DNA from: Planctomycetaceae bacterium
GTDB lineage: Bacteria > Planctomycetota > Planctomycetia > Pirellulales > Pirellulaceae
Assembly: GCA_002702965.1 (NCBI GenBank)
Contig: PADE01000139.1
Span: 43,329 to 65,284 of the forward strand
Reading direction: 5' to 3'
DNA: 21,956 nucleotides
A program made the position numbers and the translations under genes. Shown piece after piece: positions 1 to 7,598 of this stretch (the stretch's first letter is position 1; every line of letters starts with the position of its first letter). Under the pieces are notes generated by a model. The model was not told the origin of the DNA. It worked only from the letters and a program-made list of their open reading frames with translations, and did not search any database.

Positions 1-1
1 G

Positions 2-1396
2 ATCGGAGGCGGAGCGTCGGTCGGAATGGTCGCCGAAGTCCACCATATCGGCATCGCCGCTGCCGTGATAACCGTCGCTTGGCATCTGCAACTGATCTTT
101 ACGGGCCTGTTCGTGGCCCCCCGGCTGCGCGGTCTGAATCTGGTCACTGTCGGCGATTATTTCCATTTGAAATTCGGACCGCTGGCCCGTGAACTGGCGG
201 TCTTCAACTGCGTGATCTTCCTGGTCGGAGCCCTCGCCGCCCAGATGGCGGCGATTGGCACGGTCACGCACTCTATCCTGGGCCTGGATTACACCACCGC
301 GCTCTGGATCGGCGCTGCGGTAACGATCATCTATTCCACGGTAGGAGGCATGCGGGCGGTCATCGCCACCGACGTCTTGCAGTTCGGGATCCTGGTACTC
401 GGGATCGGACTGGCATCCGCGTTCGCGCTCTCGACGGCAGGCGGGTTTTCCGGACTGGCCGCGACCGCCCAGGAGGGCCAATTCGAACTGACGTCTCAGC
501 GGCCCCTGCTCCGCACCGCTAGCCTATTCATCGCCTTCCTATTGGGAGAGACGTTCGTCCCCCCCTACGCCGTGCGCTGCTTTATCGCTCGCGATGCCCA
601 ACAAGCCCGTTGGGGTGTCGCCGGAGCCGGTCTGTTTCTGTTGATGTTTCTGCCGATGGCCACATTGGTCCTGGGTACCGCGGCCCAGGTCAACCCCCAA
701 GTCCGACAGGAATTGGACCGGGAAACCGAACGACTGCTAGCCCAATCCCAAACCGACAACGACCCGCTCTCACGAAGCGAAGCCAGACAAAAAGCGAACC
801 AGAGTGCCTTTCCGACACTGGTGCGCACCACGTTCCACCCCTTGTTTGCCGGCCTGCTCATCGCAGCCATCATCGCGGCCGTGATGTCGTCGGCCGACAG
901 CTGCCTATCGTGCCTGGCAACCGTCATGATGGAAGATTACTACCGCCGCCACATAGCGCCGCAAGCGACCGATCAATCCTGCCTGAGAGTTGCGCGGATC
1001 ACGACGCTGGCTTCCGGAATCGCGGCGGCGATCTGCGCCTGGTTTTTCAGCGACATCGCCGGAATCTTAGAGTTCGTATATGACTTCTGGGCGCCCACCA
1101 TGGTGCTGCCGTTCGCCGTCGGCCTGTTCTGGTACAAAGTCGGCCGCGTGCCGGCGGTCGTGATCGCGATGGCAACTGGCTTTCTAGCAGCCGTCGCCTG
1201 GCGGGTCGGTAGCGACTCCCTGGTGGGCGCGACTTGGTTCTGGGAGGAACTTCGCTGGTTGGCCCACCTATCGCCAGCGGTGGTCGGTTTCCTGGCCTGT
1301 CTAGTCTGTTATTTACTCGCCGTCCTCGCTGGCGGCCAGCATCCCCCCCAGAACCGCTGGTTCCAACCGGGAAGTGAATCCCCCGTAGATCCCTAA
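2..1396 (+). CDS. Sodium:solute symporter family protein (5' truncated by window edge)
   Basis: Integral membrane transporter of the SSS family (TC 2.A.21), which couples Na+ entry to uptake of a small solute. The frame is open from base 2, and residues before the first ATG (base 26) read IGGGASVG, a conserved SSS segment, so the true start lies outside the window and the ATG at 26 is internal. The visible 464 residues are strongly hydrophobic, with roughly ten membrane segments. They include the loop STVGGMRAVIATDVLQ (encoded about 337-385), typical of the family, and a central MSSADS motif (about 885-900). The last visible helix is followed by a short polar tail rich in Pro and Gln. The substrate cannot be assigned; sugar, proline, pantothenate and iodide carriers all share this fold. 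A tiny reading frame follows after 12 nt and may be co-transcribed. Family assignment is firm. Confidence 0.9.
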   Translation: MGGGASVGMVAEVHHIGIAAAVITVAWHLQLIFTGLFVAPRLRGLNLVTVGDYFHLKFGPLARELAVFNCVIFLVGALAAQMAAIGTVTHSILGLDYTTALWIGAAVTIIYSTVGGMRAVIATDVLQFGILVLGIGLASAFALSTAGGFSGLAATAQEGQFELTSQRPLLRTASLFIAFLLGETFVPPYAVRCFIARDAQQARWGVAGAGLFLLMFLPMATLVLGTAAQVNPQVRQELDRETERLLAQSQTDNDPLSRSEARQKANQSAFPTLVRTTFHPLFAGLLIAAIIAAVMSSADSCLSCLATVMMEDYYRRHIAPQATDQSCLRVARITTLASGIAAAICAWFFSDIAGILEFVYDFWAPTMVLPFAVGLFWYKVGRVPAVVIAMATGFLAAVAWRVGSDSLVGATWFWEELRWLAHLSPAVVGFLACLVCYLLAVLAGGQHPPQNRWFQPGSESPVDP

Positions 1397-1408
1397 AGGG
1401 CTCTCTCG

Positions 1409-1540
1409 ATGTTGTTCATCGTGCTGACCACACTGCACTACCTGTCGCTGGCTTCCGCCGTCGGTGCGCTGGCACTCTTGGCTCGTCACTACTGGAGCGC
1501 CCACAACATGCCGGAAGACGCACCTCCGGCGGAGGATTGA
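1409..1540 (+). CDS. Possible 43-aa single-pass membrane peptide downstream of the symporter
   Basis: A short frame begins with ATG 12 nt after the symporter stop and ends with TGA at 1540. An AGGG at 1397-1400 sits 8 nt upstream, a reasonable ribosome-binding position. The predicted peptide starts MLFIVLTTLHYLSLASAVGA, giving one hydrophobic helix over about residues 2-25, then a short basic and aromatic stretch (ARHYW) and an acidic, proline-rich tail. This hydrophobic helix plus polar tail is the usual look of small membrane proteins that accompany transporters. No family is recognised. It could be chance, since 43 codons open in GC-rich DNA is not rare; spacing, SD and composition favour a gene. 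Confidence 0.4.
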   Translation: MLFIVLTTLHYLSLASAVGALALLARHYWSAHNMPEDAPPAED

Positions 1541-1707
1541 TGTTACGGCTGACCCGACCAGCGCACCCAGTAACGGCAGCAGCCCCAAACGGCCCGACCG
1601 GATCTGGGGAAATCGTCACTTTTGGTGACAGGCTGGTGTCCAATCCGATAGGATAGGAAGGACCGCCGTCGAGTCCCGAACTCGCTTGCAACCGCTGGCC
1701 AAGACGC

Positions 1708-3120
1708 ATGCCGTTCCACAATCCATACCTTCCCAGAGTTTCACGACGATCCCTGCTGACTGCGGCCGGACCGCCCCTACTCGGACTTTCTGCGAGCCCC
1801 TGGGCGGATCTCCAGCGGGTCGCCGCCCAGCAGCGCCGAGCGGGTGAAAAACCCGCGCGCAGCTGTGTGCTGTTCTTTCTGTTCGGCGGGCCGAGCCAGA
1901 TCGATCTGTGGGACATGAAACCCACCGCGCCGGTCGAAATTCGAGGGGACTTTCAGCCGATCGCTACCTCGGTACCGGGAATCCATGTCTGCGAACATCT
2001 GCCACAACTGGCACAGCGGATGGACAAAATCTGCCTGCTGCGCAGCATGACTCACAACATGAACGTGCACGGTCCTGCGTGCAGCGAGGTGTTTAGCGGT
2101 CGGGAGTATTTTGGTGCACCCACCACGGACCAAGCAAACGAACAGGATTGGCCCTCGACGAGTTCCATGGTGATGCGGTACGGGGAATCACGGGGTGGGT
2201 TTCCGGCTTCGGTCGTACTGCCATGGTATTTGCAGTTTCCCGGACAGGCGCGCCGCATTGCCGGACAAACGGGCGCCCGGATGGGGGAACGGCACAACGC
2301 GATGCTCGTTCAGGGCGACGACGAGGCCGCGCGCTTTCATGTCGACGGTTTGCAATTGCGACAGACGATTCCGCGCGAACGGATTCGGCACCGTGGCCGA
2401 TTGCTCGACCAGTTCTTGATTCAAGCTGGATCAAACGGCTGGGCGGGAAAGCCGATCGGTGGCTGGCGGCGGCATCGGGATCGAGCCCAGACGCTGGTCG
2501 AACGTCGCGCCGGACAATTGCTGAATATCGAGCGTGAAACGACGCAAACACGTGAGCGGTACGGGTCCACGATGGTGGGGCAAAGCCTGTTGATGGCGAG
2601 GCGTCTGGTCGAAGCCGACATTCCATTGGTGACGGTGAACTGGGTGGACGAAACAAAGATCGACGGGATCAACACCTGTTGGGATACACACCAGGAAAAT
2701 TTCCCGAAACTCAAGAACCTGCTCTGCCCGATGTTCGATCAGTCCTTTTCCGCGTTCATCGAGGATTTGGATCAGCGCGGTCTGCTCGAAACAACGCTTG
2801 TTGTGGCGCTCGGCGAATTTGGACGGACGCCCCACATGGGCCAATTCAGTCAAAGCAGTAACACGCTGAAAACGGGTAGGGATCACTGGCCGAGCGCCTT
2901 CACCGCGTTACTCGCCGGCGGTGGTGTCCGCGGCGGCCAGATCTACGGCGCCACCAACGCGCACGCCGCCTTTGTCGCAGACAAACCGGTCTCTCCCGCC
3001 GACCTGGTCGCAACCATCTTGGACCACCTGGGCATCGACCACCGGCAGCAGTATGTCGACGAACTCCAGGGTCTGCGACACGCGCTCAGTCCCGGACGGC
3101 CACTGCGCGACCTCGGCTGA
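1708..3120 (+). CDS. DUF1501 domain-containing protein, Tat-exported
   Basis: Member of the DUF1501 family, a sulfatase/alkaline-phosphatase-like fold greatly expanded in planctomycetes and often paired with DUF1549/DUF1553 cytochrome proteins. No such partner is visible here. The N-terminus has a twin-arginine signal (RR at residues 13-14, followed by SLLTAAGPPLLGL), so export of a folded protein is expected. Family landmarks are FGGPSQIDLWDMKP at residues 59-72, a MTHNMNVHGP segment near residue 114, GEFGRTP at residues 369-375, and GRDHWP followed by a GGG/GG-rich stretch near the C-terminus. At 470 residues it has normal family length. Biochemical function is unknown for the family. It is convergent with glgX, leaving 55 bp between the stops, with no evident terminator hairpin. 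The ATG start lacks a clear SD but is placed correctly for the Tat peptide. Confidence 0.9.
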   Translation: MPFHNPYLPRVSRRSLLTAAGPPLLGLSASPWADLQRVAAQQRRAGEKPARSCVLFFLFGGPSQIDLWDMKPTAPVEIRGDFQPIATSVPGIHVCEHLPQLAQRMDKICLLRSMTHNMNVHGPACSEVFSGREYFGAPTTDQANEQDWPSTSSMVMRYGESRGGFPASVVLPWYLQFPGQARRIAGQTGARMGERHNAMLVQGDDEAARFHVDGLQLRQTIPRERIRHRGRLLDQFLIQAGSNGWAGKPIGGWRRHRDRAQTLVERRAGQLLNIERETTQTRERYGSTMVGQSLLMARRLVEADIPLVTVNWVDETKIDGINTCWDTHQENFPKLKNLLCPMFDQSFSAFIEDLDQRGLLETTLVVALGEFGRTPHMGQFSQSSNTLKTGRDHWPSAFTALLAGGGVRGGQIYGATNAHAAFVADKPVSPADLVATILDHLGIDHRQQYVDELQGLRHALSPGRPLRDLG

Positions 3121-3175
3121 TCGGACCGGTAGCGCAGACATCCCACGAGTCGTAGCGTTCGGCGGTGAGACGAAA

Positions 3176-5260
3176 CTAGTCCTGGGCGACGTAAACACGG
3201 CTCGAGCGATACGCCAACGACTGGGGTTGGGCCGGTTTCAGCAGCGGCCCATCGGCCTCCGGAAAAATATCCCGTGGCGGTTTCGCAGCCGTGTCGATAA
3301 ATTCCCGCCAACGAAAACCGGCCGCCGGTGGCGGCAGTACAAACTCCCGAGGGTCACCCGTGGCATTGAGCAAGAACAGCAGATCCGAACCGCTCCCGTT
3401 TGGATCCTGAGCTAAAGTGGGACGGGTCAACAGACAAACCAAGGCGGGTCTCCCGTTCCAATCCACGGGGCCCCCCTCCGCAGAATACCAGCTCACGTCG
3501 GGAAGCATGCCGGGCTGTGACGCGTGACCGGTCAAGAACTGCTGACGGCGAACCGTCGGTTGCCGGCGGCGAAAGCAGATTAAGTGACGGCAGAAACGCC
3601 ATAAGTCGCTGTGACGATCGACCAGGGTCCAGTCAAACCAGGAAGTCGCATTGTCCTGGCAGTAGGCGTTGTTGTTCCCACGCTGTGTGCGCCGGCACTC
3701 GTCCCCCGAAAGCAGCATCGGAACTCCTTGACTGAGCAGTAGCGTCGTCAAAATGTTCTTGATTTGCTGAACACGCAATGACTCCACAATCTTGTTGCAA
3801 GTCGGACCCTCGGCCCCATAACTGTCACTGAGGTTGTGGTTTTCCCCATCGCGGTTGTCTTCCCCATTGTCCTGATTGTGTTTATCCCGATACGAGACCA
3901 GGTCGTTTAGTGTGAAACCGTCGTGGGAGGTAATGAAGTTAATGCTGCAGTGGGGTGCCCGACCAGCGCACTCGTAGAGATCGCTCGACCCTGACAAGCG
4001 GGTCGCGAAGGAACCCAGCGTCTGCACATCCCCTCTCCAGAAACCACGCACTTCATCGCGGTAACGTCCATTCCACTCCGCCCATCGCTCATCGACTCCA
4101 AAAGACCCGACCTGATACGCGCCCGCTGCGTCCCAGGCTTCAGCGATGATCTTGGTGTCGGCTAATAGAGGGTCTTCGGCGATCGCATTGACAACCGGTG
4201 CGTTGGGGACCAAGTCTCCATTCTGATTGCGGCTGAGGATCGACGCCAAATCAAAACGAAATCCGTCGACGTGATAATTGTGCACCCAATGGCGCAGGCA
4301 ATTGAAGATCATCTCACGGACAATGGGGTGGTTTCCATTGATCGTGTTTCCACATCCTGAGTAATTGCGGTATCGACTTCCACCATTATCGAGCATGTAA
4401 TAGACACGGTTCTCCAAACCTTTAAAGCTCAACACTGGCCCGCGTTCGTTGCCCTCGCAGGTGTGATTGAACACCACATCCAAGATGACTTCGATCCCTG
4501 CCTGGTGCAGCGCCTTGACCAGCTGCTTGAATTCACGGACTTGGGCACCCGGCTGATCACAGGCCGCGTAGCCGCGATGCGGTGCAAAAAATGTCAGCGG
4601 ATCGTAACCCCAGTAATTCGGGCGGTTGACTGCATTGCCCCCGACATCGTGAATCGGAAACTCGTGTACCGGCATCAGTTCGACCGCGGTAATTCCCAGC
4701 GACTGAAGGTAGGGAATTTTCTCGATCAGGCCCAGATAAGTGCCTGGGTGCTCGACCCCGCTCGTTGGACTGTTTGTGAATCCCCGGACATGGGTCTCGT
4801 AGATCACTGTCTCGGAGAGTTCCCGGCGCAGATGCCGATCTCCCTCCCAGTCAAAGTAGTCTTCCACTACCACGCACTTGGGCGGGCGGATGATGTCATC
4901 CGATCCGGATTGGAATCTGCCAGCCAGCGCCTTCGCATAGGGATCGATCAGTCGCGCCTGACCGTCAAACCACTGTCCCGCGGCAGGATCGTGCGGCCCG
5001 TCCGCTTGAAAATGATACAGTTGCCCGGCCTCGATACCCGGTACAAACACGCTCCAGATGTCCCCCCAACGGTCGGTCTGGGAATCCAGATGGAGAACGT
5101 CTACTGGATCGGTGTCCGTGACGGCGTCGTACAATAGCAAACGCATAGCGGTCGCAGATCGACTGAACACAACGAACTGCACGCCGTGATCATGAATCAG
5201 CGCACCGTACGGCAGCGCGTGGGTGAACTGTAGCTTGGGATGTGTGTAACGCATGAGCAT
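3176..5260 (-). CDS. glgX: Glycogen debranching enzyme GlgX (GH13 isoamylase type)
   Basis: Hydrolyses alpha-1,6 branches of glycogen limit dextrin in the cytoplasm during glycogen breakdown. It has an N-terminal CBM48-like domain (about residues 1-130) and then a GH13 (beta/alpha)8 barrel. All four GH13 regions are present, numbered from the ATG at 5260: DVVFNH 261-266, GFRFD with nucleophile Asp337, AEAW with acid/base Glu374, and SHD with transition-state Asp447. The LLSGDE motif follows, then a C-terminal beta domain. The frame also opens upstream to 5320, but the ATG at 5260 is preferred: it has GAGGT 6 nt upstream, and the protein then begins just before the conserved N-terminal domain. 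Length (694 aa) fits GlgX/TreX (about 650-720). No other glycogen gene is adjacent, so it appears monocistronic. Confidence 0.95.
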   Translation of the reverse strand: MLMRYTHPKLQFTHALPYGALIHDHGVQFVVFSRSATAMRLLLYDAVTDTDPVDVLHLDSQTDRWGDIWSVFVPGIEAGQLYHFQADGPHDPAAGQWFDGQARLIDPYAKALAGRFQSGSDDIIRPPKCVVVEDYFDWEGDRHLRRELSETVIYETHVRGFTNSPTSGVEHPGTYLGLIEKIPYLQSLGITAVELMPVHEFPIHDVGGNAVNRPNYWGYDPLTFFAPHRGYAACDQPGAQVREFKQLVKALHQAGIEVILDVVFNHTCEGNERGPVLSFKGLENRVYYMLDNGGSRYRNYSGCGNTINGNHPIVREMIFNCLRHWVHNYHVDGFRFDLASILSRNQNGDLVPNAPVVNAIAEDPLLADTKIIAEAWDAAGAYQVGSFGVDERWAEWNGRYRDEVRGFWRGDVQTLGSFATRLSGSSDLYECAGRAPHCSINFITSHDGFTLNDLVSYRDKHNQDNGEDNRDGENHNLSDSYGAEGPTCNKIVESLRVQQIKNILTTLLLSQGVPMLLSGDECRRTQRGNNNAYCQDNATSWFDWTLVDRHSDLWRFCRHLICFRRRQPTVRRQQFLTGHASQPGMLPDVSWYSAEGGPVDWNGRPALVCLLTRPTLAQDPNGSGSDLLFLLNATGDPREFVLPPPAAGFRWREFIDTAAKPPRDIFPEADGPLLKPAQPQSLAYRSSRVYVAQD

Positions 5261-5624
5261 GAACGGACCTCGGTCAACCCATGGTGTCGAATCGGAAGGT
5301 GCGGACCGAACGGTACGCACGATTACACCATCGGCCGCGGCACCCCATCGAATGCGGGTTGTAGCATGGGAATCACGAATTCCGTGAGCCCGTTGTTGCT
5401 GTCTTATCTACTGGTCAAGCTATTCGTACCAGCCCGTTACCGTCACCAATACCGATTATCCGCCCTGTAGCAGTCAGGGGGTTCGGCCCCGCGATTGCCT
5501 GATTTGCTAGCAGGACCATCGGACGGGCGATCGTGGAACCACCCTCCCGCACGGGACCGCGGCACAGGCCGACAGCGGCCGGGCGGCAGCTGGCGTCCAT
5601 TGTCAGCCGACCACTCGCCGACCT
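5261..5624. other. 364-bp intergenic region between yidD and glgX
   Basis: Lies downstream of yidD and upstream of glgX, both on the minus strand, so it should hold a yidD terminator and the glgX promoter. I found neither in convincing form. Minor structures are a 5-5-5 dyad at 5373-5387 (TCACG, 5-nt spacer, CGTGA) and a GGGG/CCCC hairpin with a TTCGG loop around 5478-5490, without a T-run. A 34-codon plus-strand frame at 5366-5470 has a short hydrophobic stretch but no good SD. No tRNA- or ncRNA-like fold was recognised by eye. Confidence 0.5.
5267..5271 (-). promoter_or_regulatory. Ribosome binding site selecting the glgX start at 5260
   Basis: On the minus strand GAGGT lies 6 nt before ATG 5260. 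This favours the 694-residue product over the 714-residue reading from 5320. Confidence 0.55.
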
Positions 5625-5846
5625 TCAAGGCCAATCGTCACCACCCGGGTGAAACGGATGACAGCGGCAGATTCGCAAGGTGCCCCGCCAACTGCCGCGA
5701 ATCGCACCGAACTTACGGACCGCTAAGATAAAATAGGTACTGCAGGAAGGTGTAAAACGGCAGGTGCGTGGCAGCAACGGACTGAGACACCACTGGTATC
5801 CTCGCACCGCCCCCACTAGGAACAGACTGGGGAGTGAAACGACCAT
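5625..5846 (-). CDS. yidD: Membrane protein insertion efficiency factor YidD
   Basis: Small membrane-associated protein that assists YidC-dependent insertion of inner-membrane proteins. From the ATG at 5846 it is 73 residues, close to family size (about 70-85). The YidD signature is clear: GYQWCLSPLL, then CRFTPSCSTY, and the C-terminal CRCHPFHPGG, with the conserved cysteines. It follows rnpA on the same strand; the ATG lies 14 nt after the rnpA stop. The frame is also open from a GTG at 5882 that would overlap the end of rnpA and add 12 residues (MGAEEEVRTFWQ). Either start implies translational coupling, and I prefer the ATG because YidD proteins usually have a short N-terminus. Its usual partner gene yidC does not follow. 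Confidence 0.9.
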   Translation of the reverse strand: MVVSLPSLFLVGAVRGYQWCLSPLLPRTCRFTPSCSTYFILAVRKFGAIRGSWRGTLRICRCHPFHPGGDDWP

Positions 5847-5860
5847 TTGCCAGAACGTTC

Positions 5861-6250
5861 TCACTTCTTCTTCCGCTCCCACTTCACGGCAATCCGTCGG
5901 GTTAAGTTCGGCAGCGAAGCAGCGATCGCGGGCAGGCTCGGTTCGGCTCCACGTCGGGGACGGACCACAAAGTCGTACCCACCCGGTAGCTCTCGACGAA
6001 TCTTTCGAAAGGCTTCACGGATGAGCCGTTTCCAACGATTGCGGAGCGGCGCATGACCCACTTTGCGAGAGACCGACAACCCCAAGCGTGGGTAGTTGCG
6101 GTGATTGGTGGATCCGCGAACGACCAGCGTCGGATCGGCGGCAAACACATTCTCCCGGTGAACCCGGGCAAAGTCCTTCTGTTTGGTCATCCGCAGCCGA
6201 CACGGAAACCGCTCGTCGCCAGCCGCCTGCAGGGGTTCATCCGCAACCAT
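5861..6250 (-). CDS. rnpA: Ribonuclease P protein component
   Basis: Protein subunit of RNase P, which binds the catalytic RNA and helps remove 5' leaders of pre-tRNA. The diagnostic RNR motif region is intact (RNRWKRLIREAFR), preceded by GLSVSRKVG and the N-terminal FPCRLRMTKQKDF segment that forms the substrate cleft. The tail ends in a basic cluster (WERKKK). I place the start at ATG 6250 (129 aa). A GTG at 6322 would give 153 aa, but the added residues do not resemble RnpA. In most bacteria rpmH (ribosomal protein L34) lies just upstream; no L34 reading frame is visible in the 199 bp between this gene and dnaJ. It is followed by yidD with near-contiguous spacing. Confidence 0.92.
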   Translation of the reverse strand: MVADEPLQAAGDERFPCRLRMTKQKDFARVHRENVFAADPTLVVRGSTNHRNYPRLGLSVSRKVGHAPLRNRWKRLIREAFRKIRRELPGGYDFVVRPRRGAEPSLPAIAASLPNLTRRIAVKWERKKK

Positions 6251-6449
6251 CGTGTTCTTGATCCCGTAGCCGTTTTGCCATCTGGACCTTACGCCATCCT
6301 CGGCGCATGATACGCGCCGCACCCAAGTGACGCCATTGATTGCACGATTTTGTCGTCCTGTTGCAGAGGCTAGTGGAAACCGATCGCAACCGCGGCGGAA
6401 CCCGTTCTGAAAGCGACAGCCGCCTCGCCGGCGCTCACCCCGTCAGCTG

Positions 6450-7394
6450 TTACCAATTCAGTTCTGACCGTGGATCGGCGCCATTGCGATCTGCGAATTG
6501 GCGGATAAGTTCCGCACTGTGAGCGTCGATTTCCGGCGGTACAACAATGCTTAAAACAGCAAACAGATCGCCCCGTTTCTCGCCGGAACCAGGCGCCCCG
6601 TGGTCCTTGACACGGAGCCGCTTGCCGCTGGAAGATCCGGCGGGCACCGTCAATGTGATCGCCCCCCAGGGAGTCGGCACATCGATCTTGCCTCCCAGCA
6701 CGGCTTCGGCCAGCGTGAGTGGCACCTCGACCTCGAGGTGGTCACCGAGGCGGCGAAAACAGCGATGTTCCATCACCCGAACCGTAATTAACAAATCACC
6801 CGGCTTCCCACCTGGCGGTGCCGGTTCCCCTTGACCGCGCAGGCGAATCTTTTTGCGATCTTCAATTCCAGCCGGAATCTTCGCGGACAAATTCTCAACG
6901 TTGCCTCCTGCACGCTGCACGCTCAGCCGGACTTCCCCTCCCAAGATGGCGGTCTTGAACGGGACCTGAACCTCGTGGTGCAAGTCGGCTCCCTGGCGAG
7001 GCCTGGCGGCCCGGCCGCGGTGGCGCGATCCGCCGGGGGAGTTGAATTGTTCGAACAAATCGGCAAACCCATTGAATCCCTCGCCACCGCTTCCTTGCTG
7101 TCCAAAAAACTGCTCGAACTCAAATCCAGAAGAACCACCCGGATGGGGCTGCGCACCCGGGCCAGGCCCGGTGGCACCGAGCGAACTACCGAAGCGGTCG
7201 TACATCGCCCGTTTTTCCGGATCATTTAGGACTTCGTACGCCTGCTGCACTTCCTGGAACTTCTCCTTAGCGGTCTGGTCATCTTGGTTTAGATCGGGGT
7301 GGAACTTACGCGCCAGCTTGCGGTAAGCCCGATCGATGTCCCCTTGGGGTACATCGCGTTTCACACCAAGAATCTGATAATAGTCGTTCGCCAT
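6450..7394 (-). CDS. DnaJ-type co-chaperone, class B (CbpA-like)
   Basis: J-domain protein that stimulates the ATPase of DnaK-type Hsp70 and delivers clients to it. Numbered from ATG 7394, residues 3-68 form a J domain with the essential HPD loop at 32-34 (RKFHPDLNQ). A Gly/Phe-rich linker runs to about residue 125, followed by two DnaJ C-terminal beta domains to residue 314. The cysteine-rich zinc-finger repeats (CxxCxGxG) of canonical DnaJ are absent, so this is class B, like CbpA. An in-frame TTG two codons upstream (7400) is less likely than ATG. SD complementarity is weak. A sigma70-like promoter lies about 49 nt upstream. It precedes rnpA on the same strand by 199 bp, so co-transcription is possible but not compelling. 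Confidence 0.93.
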   Translation of the reverse strand: MANDYYQILGVKRDVPQGDIDRAYRKLARKFHPDLNQDDQTAKEKFQEVQQAYEVLNDPEKRAMYDRFGSSLGATGPGPGAQPHPGGSSGFEFEQFFGQQGSGGEGFNGFADLFEQFNSPGGSRHRGRAARPRQGADLHHEVQVPFKTAILGGEVRLSVQRAGGNVENLSAKIPAGIEDRKKIRLRGQGEPAPPGGKPGDLLITVRVMEHRCFRRLGDHLEVEVPLTLAEAVLGGKIDVPTPWGAITLTVPAGSSSGKRLRVKDHGAPGSGEKRGDLFAVLSIVVPPEIDAHSAELIRQFADRNGADPRSELNW

Positions 7395-7442
7395 CGTCAA
7401 CGGTCACCGCGGGTCCCAGTGTAAATTTGACTCTCGGTCCTC

Positions 7443-7472
7443 ATTGTATGGAGTGTCCCCAGTGCCCTTCAA
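7443..7472 (-). promoter_or_regulatory. Putative sigma70-type promoter for the dnaJ-like gene
   Basis: On the minus strand TTGAAG (7472-7467) and TACAAT (7448-7443) are separated by 18 bp. They match consensus at 4/6 and 5/6 positions. Transcription would start near 7436, giving a leader of about 40 nt. I see no CIRCE element (TTAGCACTC-N9-GAGTGCTAA), so HrcA control is not supported. Confidence 0.4.
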
Positions 7473-7598
7473 CCGCTACTTGCGCACCGCCAAAGAGGGG
7501 ACCGGAAAAACTGCGTTTTCTGAAAAACCACGATCCGTGTACGATCTCTTTCCACTGAGTGTGGTAACCGCTGAAGTCCCACGCGATCTCGATCAACC

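Noticed and set aside
1615..1629. GTCAC/GTGAC hairpin with TTTTG loop between the small peptide and the DUF1501 gene.
   Set aside because: Only five base pairs and no T-run after the stem, so it is not a convincing terminator.
2093..2656. 187-codon minus-strand frame rich in Arg, Pro and Ser.
   Set aside because: Antisense to the DUF1501 gene, with composition typical of a shadow frame.
4463..5137. 224-codon plus-strand frame.
   Set aside because: Lies fully antisense to the well-supported glgX, and its residues resemble no family; typical shadow frame in GC-rich coding DNA.
5373..5387. 5-5-5 dyad TCACG/CGTGA upstream of glgX.
   Set aside because: Short arms and 113 bp from the start codon; expected by chance in a region of this size.
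5366..5470. 34-codon plus-strand frame with a hydrophobic stretch (SPLLLSYLLVKLFVP) in the yidD-glgX gap.
   Set aside because: No good SD, antisense to the expected glgX promoter region, and too short to distinguish from chance.
5478..5490. GGGG/CCCC hairpin with a TTCGG loop downstream of yidD.
   Set aside because: Four pairs and no T-tract on the minus strand; too weak to call a terminator.
6237..6308. Short basic minus-strand frame (MRRGWRKVQMAKRLRDQEH) before rnpA, first considered as rpmH.
   Set aside because: Basic like L34 but lacks the L34 signature (KRTYQPS, HGFRxRM, RRRxKGR) and is only 23 residues.
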